Shown one piece after another: positions 34,222 to 46,200 of a stretch of DNA of 64,000 nt (positions within the stretch are counted from its first letter, which is position 1; each line of letters starts with the position of its first letter). The notes under the pieces were generated by a model. The model worked only from the letters and a program-made list of their open reading frames with translations, searched no databases and was not told the origin of the DNA. The translations under genes and the position numbers were made by a program. Origin of the DNA: Parelaphostrongylus tenuis (lineage: Eukaryota; Nematoda; Chromadorea; Rhabditida; Metastrongylidae); the NCBI GenBank assembly GCA_019055375.1, contig JAHQIW010007361.1, forward strand, positions 248,001 through 312,000. The letters run 5' to 3'.

Positions 34222-37200
34222 ATGCACTGCAACTATCAGAACAACTCTAACTCTTCTGTAGAAGAAACTTCCGACGATCTCTATGCCACTGTCAATGGAA
34301 CTGAAACTAATAGGCGGTAAAATAGTACTGTTAAGTTTTGTAGAGTACAATTTTCCTTTTATGAGTGTTCTTTGTCGCTTTGTTCACTAAACACCACTTT
34401 TTCTCAAGAATGACTACACCGTCACGATTCGATCTGTCGCTTGATACGAATGCTTCTATTGACGTCGATTCACAAGAAGTTGACGACTATCAATGTAATT
34501 GTCGATATTTATGCCTGAGACAGCTACATGGTCTCACTGCTTTGATGATGGTACGTTTTCAAATGCTTTAGCGATGAAGCCGCACTTTGATAGCTGACAG
34601 TATTTTTTGACCATTAAACGTATGTACACAGGGAGACCTCCATTCTATTAATCAATTAAACGATTTTGTACAGTGTCTTTCAGTTTCATATATGCTCAGA
34701 AAAACGATTTCCAGAAAACTGGTGACAATTTTGAGTTTATATAATTTCCAACGGAAAAGTCGCAGATTCAAGAGCAAACCAAATATGCGAAACCCCATGA
34801 TAATAATCTGACCGAAAGTTAAAGTTAAAACTTGTTCCTTTGTCTTGGCGCACGAAATATGAGCCTCGAGAGAACAGATTGTAAATGTTGCGGACACCAT
34901 ACCGGAAATTCGGAAATTCAGTATGCCAGAATTAGAAATGTGCCTGGTTACCAAAAATCTGAAGGTCATAATATTCTCTATGCAATATTTTCTTATCGAT
35001 AGAGGTAATGTCGTCCATGTCGTAGTGTGTTAGCATGATACTACAGCACTTCTTCTCCCTATCTTGTTGCTTAGTCTCTATTATGCCTCTTGAAATCCTG
35101 CTAAGAAGAGCAAAACTGGAAGTTATGCAAAAATCAAATGTTGATTTAGAGCTAAAACTTGATAACAAGTTCTACAGTTCTGTGTCAATATTACTAAGCA
35201 TGACTGCGCCAATCCCTTAATGAATAAAAGTGCTGCGCATGCAGTCAAATTTAGAGCGTCCAACTTAACTGATATATTATCGATATGATTTTGCTGCAGT
35301 CAAATTCGCTGAAGGAAAAACTGTTCTGGATAGCTGTGATTATGATTTGTGGCTTCGTTTCGATACTGAACGCCAAAGTAATGCTTGGAAACTACTACGA
35401 ACGCACCAGCACTCGCATCACTTTCGTGCCCGTGAGTATAGTTAATGTTAAGAATAATACATGATATATGCTATTAAATATATATATATGTGTAGATCAC
35501 GTTGCCTAACATCATATATCACACTGTGCGAGATTTTTTCGTCTTCTTTACGAATGTCGTTGGATGCATACCAAGTATATTCTCCTCAGAATTCCAAAAT
35601 AGTCATGACATAGGGTCCTTCATAGACTGAAGAGAGCGGACTTGTTCCAGACAAATCTCGTACCAATTTCGTGATGCCAGAAGAGTGAAAGGTTTGCTGG
35701 GTGAGGAGCTATGTCGATCTAGATCCTCAATAAGTTGCCTCGTCCACGTAAGGATAAGATCACCACCACTGCGCTACTCCCTCACTTTACAGCATATATA
35801 CTCATTTACATATGAAGTGCATGTCTCTCAGTAAATCAGAATGATACTGCAGTGCAAACTGTCTTCGTTCCGTTAGTTGCGACTCTTTCACACACAATCC
35901 TTGTGCTTCCCAACTGGTGAAGTGGAGCCACACTTAATGAAAACAACAGTATTACACATCGGTAATTCTTTCGAAGTAGTATTTGTATAAACACATAGCA
36001 ATTAATCATCGATGTCAAGTTACGATGGTGCAAATGGAGCCGAATGCACTACGAAACCTGAAGAGATTGACTAGCGCGTGTAACAGTCCACCAAAGGTTG
36101 CACGCAAGTGTCGAATTGAGCGGGACCTAATGCCCAGCAGTCGTTTTTCCTCATGAACACGCGATTTCCACTTACCATCGGTCAAATATGGTTTTCCCTG
36201 GAATCGTGCTCCACAAAGAATTGCTTCATCTAGTGGATTAGATAAAATTTTATTACCTCCGAAAAAAGTTTCTAGCGTATCAAACAGAATTCTTTTTTGG
36301 ACCAAAGTTTCTTCGCTATTGCCAGAGACAGTATGAGCATTACAATTTGAGAAATTAGGGGATCAGTTATAGTCATTACCGTGCGTAAGTTATAAGGACT
36401 ATTCTTGTTGAGCTGATGCGAGAGTGGCATAGAAGCAGATCTAAAAAAAATAAAATCCCCGTAACGTCAGCCATTGAACAACAGCATCAGAACTATCAAC
36501 TGACACTAACTTTGCGTCAACTAAACACAAACATTTTTAGGACTTACATGTATTACTGACTAATAACAAAGTTTATAGCAAATCGTGCTTCTTAAGTATG
36601 TCACTGGGCTCAAGTTTTGCTAACTGCACCACAGCCCTTTGAGAACCATGAGTGTCTTCTTGAGACACACCACGCGACGTTGCATCTCGTTGAGCACTAT
36701 GATGGCGACGTAGCGGCTCGTGGGAAAGCAGGCAGACACCCAGATATGCATGCACAGATATCGCCTGCTTATCAGCATAATACCTCAAAGGGATAGAGGC
36801 TCGTGCACTGCCTTTCTCTTGGTTAATTTTCAACCGCAGCAGGTGTATCACCAATTAGAGATTATTGAGATTGACCAAGGAAGCACAATTCGACATTGAA
36901 CCTTGATAAGGTGAAGCTACAGTCGAGATTACATGGTCAATAGATAGACCGAACAAGAGCCTCACTGGTGTAGAGGGCAACATCTGAAACAACGGAAAGG
37001 ATAACCGTGGATTCGAGTCCACCACAGGTTCTGAGTTTGGCTTGTTTTTCATATTGTATCTTGTCAAGAAAAAAGAATAAGTGGTCTTTTCAGTTATGAG
37101 GGGACAAATGAAAAAGCGACCTTATTCTCTAGAGAAGAACTTTTCATAAGGTTGTTAGTAACCATTCATAAGCTGAGACCTCAGGCTACAACCCTACGTT

Positions 37201-40200
37201 GCCGGCTTTCGAAAGATACTTTTTTGACGTTGCTACAGGAGCAGATTTCTTGGCTTCAGACACTCATGTTTCTTTCCAGTCAGAGCTCTTTGTTTGAACT
37301 ATTAGTAATCATTCGATGATATAATCGAATTTGAACAATGCTGTGATTATACTTCTGCTAACAAACTTACTTCTGCTTTCTTTCTTCTTTTTTCTTTTTC
37401 TGTGATTATATTTTAAAAGTAGCTTCTTTGAAGCGCAGCAGGTATAATAAGCTGAAATGCAGCTGGTAATAAGTCAAATTTCCACGATGGAGCAACGCTG
37501 CTCTGTGCGAATTCACTTGGGCTCTGACTTGCGGCGCCAGTGAACCGTGACGCAATAATCGTTTTCGAGCCTATGAACGTCTAGAGAAATATTGCATTAG
37601 CAGTCAAGTGGCCACCACACCCAAGGCGAGGTGAATTTTTCTTTAAATCGTCCATTCTTACACATCGAATTCAACTAATTTTAGCTGCTGCGTTGCAGAG
37701 AAACCGTCTTTTCACGATTAAGCACGGCATTGGCATAAGGAAGTACTACGCTATCTTATGATCATAGCATGAAGAAAGAGCTCTGGCCGGTGCTAACACT
37801 CCTATGAAAATTCCTCCAGCGAATGAGACTTTTTCAATTGCCACCTCATAATTATATTGTACCAAATAAGCAATGGATTGGTCGGGAAAAATTGTCATTC
37901 CCTTTCTCTAATAACGACATTAATTGAAAATTTCTCATCATCAACTCACTGATGCCATAACTCTTCATCGTGCGCATCATCAAATCTCCTATAGGTGCAT
38001 TTAACGATAGGACACGTGTGTTGAAAATCTGAATTTGATTTTGGCAACTTCCTTCTATCCGGAAATATTGAACGTTTCTTTGTACTGGATGACAGATCTC
38101 ATCTTCTTTTCACTCCAACGACATGGGAATGCTTTCCATATTTGCTAAATCGTGCAGAAGATCAAACAGCATTTTTTCGGCTTCCGTAACAAAAAGTGAA
38201 AACATGTTAGCAGACAACTCATAATTGTCTTCGTTCAGTTGCTTTCAATTGAAAATCTAGCGGTATTTCTTTTCTTTTAGGTGAAACGGTTACAATATCC
38301 GACATTGGTATTTTGTCCAAAAAAAGCAGATGGCCTGCAATACGGACACCTTCTGGAAGGTAAATTAATTTTCAATTACGTTAAAGGAAATAATTAATAA
38401 ATCTATCAGCAGCTAAACTTCTGCAGCCACTCTATAAGTCACTCTACGCAGTAATTTCAACATGAAAACGCACAGCGAAAATCAAGCGTTGAGAGACCTC
38501 TACGGATATTTTTTTTACTGAGAAATAAAAATCACTGAAGTAGTTTTTTTTCCAACCTATTAACAGAAAAAAACCTTGGATCGAAACTTGAACAAAAAAT
38601 ATGCAATAATTAGCGTTCATACGTCCAGAATCGGTGGTATGGATTAAAGTTTTAATATTGGATTATTTCTGTTAGATGGCGAGAAATGAAGAAACCATTC
38701 CTTTTGCTGGACATGATCTTTCCCTTATACTTTTGGTAATCATTCAAAAGCTTAGATTTTGGCTAGTGCGCTGCGGAACCGTTATTTGAAAATACACTAC
38801 TATAACGCTTTGAAATTCAAAATAGAACTATGTTTACATTGAAACGCAGTTCCACTAAATTTTCGTTGGAAGAAAGAAAAGTTTATCGAGTAGGAGAAAT
38901 TTCGTAGTATCAAGCCATAGGCTCAGTTTGGAGTTTCTTTCGAAGTTGAAAAAACTTCTCAATCGAATCACATAAATCGCACTTTACATGTTACGCAAAA
39001 GCGTATTTCAATCGATCGACGATGAGCCGCCGTATCGAATCTACGGCGTTCACACACACCCCGACTGTAGATTAGCTGGTGAACGAGCGCGCCTAGTATG
39101 TGAAACTCGATCTTATTTTTTCTCTTACACTGCATTGAAATGGTCTCTCCAGGAAATAAGCATAACGTTGGAATTGTGGAAACTTACGCTATCGAATGAT
39201 TACTACCAGTCTAAAAGAAGAGCTCTATACTGCGAGAAACGCGTATGTGAAACAGTGGTTTTCTTTCTGTAACAGCGTTAACACTTAGTTTTGTCAAAAA
39301 ACGGCCACGATGTGCAGTAGCCACAGATTAGCTTTCGAACGATTACTGAAAGTGCAATGGAAAGTCTATGTCCAGCGAAAGGGATCAATTTCCCATTTGC
39401 GTGGTCAACAGATCAGAAGTCTATATTGCTTTTTCCACCGTATCATTTATGAACACATTCACAATTAACTGAAATATTGGAAAGTTATGAGTTGACTAAT
39501 CAATCAACAATTACTGAAATGTCGTTGTTCTATATTTGACTGCAAACGTTGGCCACTTGGACAACACAACAACGAACGACGTGATTGCTTACATAATAGC
39601 TGGTAGCGGATTTGATAATGTGGACGTCTCGCCATGGAACAATACGTACAGGTGAACACCAGCTGCATGCTGATTAAGAGCTGACGTAAGAAATCGTCAG
39701 TTTCTAAAGTGTACAGTGTTATATGATAATTATTGCCGCCATAAAATGAAGCACATTAATTATATCCAACCAATAACTAAGCCTCCCACCTTTTGCGCTC
39801 TTCAAATTGGTATCACTTTGTAACGATTGAAAGCGTTCTGGATAAATTCCATTAATATAAACATTAACCTCGGGCAAGGATGCTTCGTGATCGTACGCAA
39901 TACGAGACAATATATAAGACTGTTAATTTGACGTAGAAGATACATCCACAACCCATGCGATCTCTGCACGGCTGGTTTCCACTGGACATTGCAGTGGAAG
40001 ACTCATGAAAGCGCTCAGTGTGTTGATAATGCTTTGTGCTTGATGAGATTGAAATGAGGTCTGGCGATTTTCTCTAATGAACTAATGATGGCACTTGACG
40101 GATTGGTTTGTTAGCAACCTGATCTTTCTATGCTTTGAAGAAAGTGAAACCGCCAAAACGCAAGCTGTTTGAATAAACTAGACAAGATCAAACATGAGTT

Positions 40201-43200
40201 GTTGGCTTACAAAAAAGGGAATATTGGTATGACATTTTAAGAAGAAAATCCTTGTGATTCACAGAGCTCACTGATCGACTGTAGTATTAATCTGGGTGTG
40301 GTCTAGCGGGGCTTTTCCATCGGCAACATTCATGAAGGCGATCAAAATCCTCCAGTAGTTGAATCCGCATGTAAATATGAAAACGTTCGTGGATAACCGC
40401 TGTGAGAAAACAAATAAAGATTAGAAGCGCAGAGCTCGTGCATTATGTGATAAAAAATCGTTTGAAAGAATCTTATATCATCTCTCTATTGCTGCTGGTT
40501 GTTATTGAAACTTTGGAATACTGTGGATTGCTCACCTCCGCCATGGCCACATAGGCTAGAAAGGAGCTGACAGCCATAGTGTCGAATTGATTGAGCACTG
40601 GGCAATGATTGATTGTTGGTTGTCCTCACTATAAAAACTTCACAAGATCTTGTTCAATCCAATCCCTTGTTGTGATTTTCGCTTCATTGTCTGTTTTGTT
40701 ACTTGAAGAGGAAATTCTGCGCCACTGTGCATTATTCAATCATTAAACTGTCAGCACTTGATGAAGCTGAACAAGTTGCGTAAGATACAATGCAATGCCT
40801 TACCTTGTAGTTTTGATATCCTCTTATTCCATACGATACCTAGAGGTCACAACATCGTTTTGAGGTGGTTGAGGCTCTGCATGCCCTCTTTTAAGCATGG
40901 CTCACCAAGCCATCCATCCCTCCAGGTCGGTAAATGGGTAACAGGCTGATCTCACACTTGTTTGAGAGAATAAACAACACTGACTCGGTACAGCGGGAGG
41001 CCACCGCGAGTTATTGTAAAGACCAGATATGCATTCAATCAGTCACCTCAAACGAGGTCACCACAGCAATTGAAAATCATGAAGCAACAATTTGCTGTTT
41101 AAAAATGATGCTGCAAAATCATGAAGCAACATGCATACGGTACTAGTTCTTGAAGGCAAAATAATTTCTGCTCATCTTCACTTGCCATTCAGTCTAGGTG
41201 TTAACACACTTTCTCACAAATAGTTCCAGCTGAAAATGGGAGACCTGGAAATATTGATTAACTAAGAAAAGCCGAGGAAAACCTTTTTTACACCAAAACA
41301 GACCACCGAAAAAAAATGACTCCTACGAGTGCCATACCGGTCACTCCAGCAGTTTCGCAATGACGCCAACTCGCGCGAGAGTGCACGAGCAAACTAACGT
41401 CAAAGCAGCACTGAGCTGAGTTTGTGTAGCTTCCTATTTTAAGGCAGCACTGTGAAGTACAGACATAAAGCAATACCTTCCAATCGACTACTTTGGGACT
41501 TTGTTTCAGAATTCAGTATAGTTTGGTAGAAAGCATTAAGCCTTTTAAGAGCTCTCATAAAGCATTTAGAGTGGTTTATTGTTTTTATAGTCACCGTTTT
41601 ACAACAAACATTTCAATCCATTATTTTGAGACCTCGCTCAAAAACAGTATAATCTGACACTGTGTTTAGAGCCTTTCATAAGGCTTGTTATGAGCACTTA
41701 TACAGTGCGAGACACGTGTTTCGGCTTAAATGCCTCGTCAGTTGCTAATTGTTCAGCCACTCTCTCGGGAATCTACCCTACACAGAGAAATCATACCCGC
41801 CACTTTGAAAAAGGCCGCGGTGATTGTTCCAGTGTATGTCGAGTGCAAAAAGTTTGCCGCTGATTCTTCTATACAGAGCTAGATCCCCGAGGAACTGACT
41901 GAACGAAAAGGCATAGAACAATTCACGAGGCTGTAAAGCGAAAACACGTGCCTTGCAATGTATATGTGCCCATAACAGAACTCATGGAAGGTACAGATAC
42001 GTTGTAAGATTATAGCTCTTCATTCGACTCCTTTTATAGACCTTGCTCAAAAGCAAATATTATAATCTGACAAAACAACATGGTTTGAGCCTTTGATGAG
42101 GTCTTGTAGGGCACTCTTACAGTACTAGACTAGCTTATTTCGCCCTTTCAGGCTCACCAGTAGCACAGTGCCTTTCAGTTCAGCCGATCCTTTGTAGATA
42201 CACCCATACTCACAAAGGAGACGACGCCGAATAACAAATCACCACAAGTCAGGTGATAAATTCCCGCTGAAGTGCCCAGCAGTCGAGCTCGATGCTGGTA
42301 AAATGAGTCATACTTCTTCATTTGACTGCATTTATAGATCTCGCTCAAAAACGTTGACGAAACAATTTGTTATTCGACGTCGATTACTTTGTAGATAGGA
42401 GTGGCATCTCCAACGGATTGGTTGAACTAAAGAGCAGTGTGCTATTGATGAGCCTGTAAGAGCGAAACGGGCCCGTCTAGTACTGTGTAAGTGCTCTACC
42501 AGACCTCACAAAGGCTTAATAAATGTCATGTGATTGTGAGATTATATCACATTATAGCTACTATTATAAAATCTTACTGATTCAAAAAGATTTTCGATTC
42601 AGGAAGCGGCTTAACGATATCTACAATAAATGGAAAGCCAATCGAACTGTGTTAGAGATGTTCAACTTTGTCTTCAATGAAAATGGTTACCGCTGCAGAG
42701 ACGTGCGTTATTCATATACGGTATTATTCAATGCATTCTTGAGCATATTATACCTTTCTTTCGATGTTTTATCAAGACCACGCTCAAATTCTAATAGATC
42801 CTTTCATTATTATTTGAGCCACCATGTCATGTGGTCTGGTAAGGGCTCTTCTACAGCCCGATACACATGTTTCGTCCTTACAGACTCGTCAGTCGGGCAT
42901 AACCTGTCGCCTTTTAATCTTTTCATTAGTCAGTTCTCTCGGGAGCCTGCTCTCCCTGCGGAGAAGTATTGAAGACAAACGTTTTACACTCTATGTCAAG
43001 CGCGATTTTTGCCTAACACAGAGAAGCCCTTACCGCACCACATGACATGCTGGCTTAAATAATAATGAAAGGATCTATTGAAATTTGAGCGTGGCCTTAA
43101 GAAAACACTCGAGAGAAAGGTATAGTATGATAAAAATACCAGCTAAAGAGCAGTCGAGTGCACAACACTCTGTGTACATAAATATTGACTTAGTAACGGG

Positions 43201-46200
43201 AATTTCTTCGTTGGTGGTAATTTGAGTTCAGAGCAGCTGTTGTCAAAGTGAACAGCTTTCTGCGCCTATACTCATTTATATTAACTGCAGAGTAGAATTA
43301 TTGTGCCTATGATATACAATGTCATCTCTACTAAGTTCAACTTTTCAGTTATTCAGTATTTGTTGGGCCGGATCACAGTTGTTGGATTGTTGCTCGATCT
43401 TTGAGCCGACTTACGTAATGCTAAGAGGAAGGTCAGCGTAAAGAAAAAATCATATTCACAGAAAGAAAGAATGTTTAGATGCTTTCGTCTCGTCTCCAGC
43501 TACAATCAAACAGGTACTGATGAAGCCGACAAACTCGCTGTGCTCTTCAATACTATGCAGAGTGCTTTCATAGGTCAGAACACTCGAGTAAGTGTTTAAA
43601 ATATGGATACTAACTAAACCACAGCATGAATAATTGAAAACATCTCACGATGTACTCTTTCTTCTACATGAAACTTGCACGAGTTTGGCAAGTTTCGTTT
43701 CGTAATCGATAGATACGTCTCGACAACTGAATCCTCCTGCCTAAACGTACTATGTCATTCCATATCTAATTATTCGGTCAATATCCGTACATGCGGTGAA
43801 TATCTATGCAATCGTTCCAAAGTCTACCTATTATATGAAAATCCATCACTAAGCTAGTTAAATGTCACAGTACACCCAGTTACACCACCCATATAGGTAG
43901 CTTAGCGGTGGTTCTCATATACTAGCTAGATTTTTGAGATGATTTTGCACTAAATTTCACTACAAATACGGAATATTGCCGAATAATTAGGCATGATATG
44001 ATATAGCACGTCTAGGCTCGGAGAGAGGCAAAATCGCTTAATTGTAGCCATTGATTTTGTAGGGAGAAAACCAACCTGGCGCAAGCTTTATTCGAAGAAA
44101 GGAACTCTAACAAGTGTTGTTGATCTTTTCTACTAATTTTCCTATTTCTGTAAGCTTGTTCTTCTTGAAGAGATGTTAAATACCTACATAAATTGACCTC
44201 TCATTACATGACTTTTCTAGCAGCAAATCGTCATGTACGTCGGTGATTCGCATCCAGAAATTGGCTTCTATCCACGTTTCTACCTGAATCATCATGACTG
44301 GAATCGTATTCGCTTTACTCAGCGACGTATATCGATGCTTTCTGATAATCCCATGTGTTCGGTAAAACCATTAGATCAGGGTAATGGCAAGGTGGTCTTC
44401 TTCATGTTGTTCGTATCTGAATGAATTTACCGAAGGAAAATCAACGTGCTTCGTTTACAATTGGATTCAACACGTTCTACTCTTACCGTTAAACTGTACA
44501 CTACCGTACTTCAAAGGTTTGCTACCTTATGTCGATAACGTTCCCGTGTGTGAGACGTCCGTCGTTATCAACGACTATAATCGCATAATGTCAGTGAAAC
44601 CAGAGAATTATGATGTAAGTTGCTGGAAAACTTTTCTGCGATTATTTCCATTATTACTGGTTACTGCTATATTCTACAGTGCCTTGTGGCTTGCAAACGA
44701 ATCGAGAATCATATGCAAAGGCTCACCAGCCCAGACTTCAACCGTAATGCCAACTACTCTATCCGACTTGAGGCTTCCTTTACTGAGTTGCAGGTCTGAT
44801 GTTTTTTCAAACGTTCATCTGGATGAATCCACTGCGAATGAAATTGGTGATTTATACAAGCGATGTCAGAATAAGTGACTATCCAAAGTGGAAGTTGCGC
44901 ATTGGAAAGTCATTTCGCTTTGAAAGCACGAAATTCCTCATTGACAATAAAAATTTGGTCGGAAGAAAACACTTCAGTACTTGTTAGTGCAACTGGCATT
45001 AACATTCAGTTGTGCTCAGAGTTAGATTAATTGTCAATCTTCATGGTTGAGCTCGATGAGATCGGCAGAAAGCAGCAGTGAACAGTTCAGTGTAGGATGG
45101 CAGCCGATAATGTGAGCTTACTGTTCACATCATGAACAATTTTAGCTCACTGTGTCACATTTAAGCCATATATGCCCGCATTCAGTCGGAAACAAGCTAA
45201 TCTTTCGAGTTCGAAAGGAGTTTTCAAATCGCCTTAGTCATTAGTGTATAGAATGAAAAACATCAAGACATGCGAAGCGCCACCAAAACATATTTCCACA
45301 ATACTTTTTATATAATCATAGTCAGTGCTCGACTTCTATCATTTTCTTACAATTATTAATCCGTATTATTTGCTTAAAATCAATACCAGTGATCACGTTG
45401 TGTGGGTGTACTTAGACAAAGGATTAACATTTTCGTAATGAATAACACCCATAGATGTTATAATGAAGTTGTGGCAGTATTCGGCATGAGAACTATAGAT
45501 ACTATGATTTTCTGTGGTGTACAAAAATGTTTTCCTCCGAACCGCTGTGGCGAATGTTGTCCGTGGGTAGCTGTCTTACTGATAACCTCTCATTTTTGGC
45601 AAAAGACTATTGCCGCTGGAGAAAGTTTGGGGCAAAGAGAGTTTAGTCAGTAAAGAAGCGAAAAAATGCTTTTTAATCGCATGAAGTGCCCACCACCACT
45701 TTTGGAAAGCAATTCATTGCTTTTCAATTTTCAGTAGCAATGATGAATTTTTGGGTGTTGTTTGATAAGACAGTATATCAAAACTAAAGGGCGTCTTAAT
45801 TTTCCTCAGATTAATTCTACATCGTAATCAAAATAATTGCTATTAGACGAGTGCTTTTCCCCTTAGCGAGAATTGTACTACGGTTGGAAAAAAAGTTCTG
45901 GAGCACTTTAATGCGCATGAGAAAATTCCCATGCATATCATGGAAATATTACAGTTTATGTGGGTGTCTCCCACTAAAGGGCTATATATAGTTCGTCTTT
46001 ATTTCCACTTTGTTACGAGCCTCCGCCATACCTAACGATACATACAGTCAAAGTTCGTGTTTAACTGCGTCATTATTGGAGAAAGGGTCATTCACAGAGA
46101 GCTACAGTCGGTGAAATTACCGAAGTTGAAGGCGAAGGCGCAACAGGCAAATCTGCTACTAGACGCTGGTTCCAACGTTTTAATGCTAGAGATCTTGACC

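Noticed and set aside
34652..34969. 105-codon minus-strand frame in channel intron 2
   Set aside because: Hydrophobic but with no recognisable motif and no flanking splice signals on that strand.
35836..36033. Possible second HSP70-like exon (VAPLHQLG, NGTKT)
   Set aside because: Similarity is short and the reading phase does not follow from the 36176 donor; mentioned only as tentative.
38988..39272. 94-codon open frame in a channel intron
   Set aside because: It lies inside dispersed repeat C and does not match the DEG/ENaC protein.
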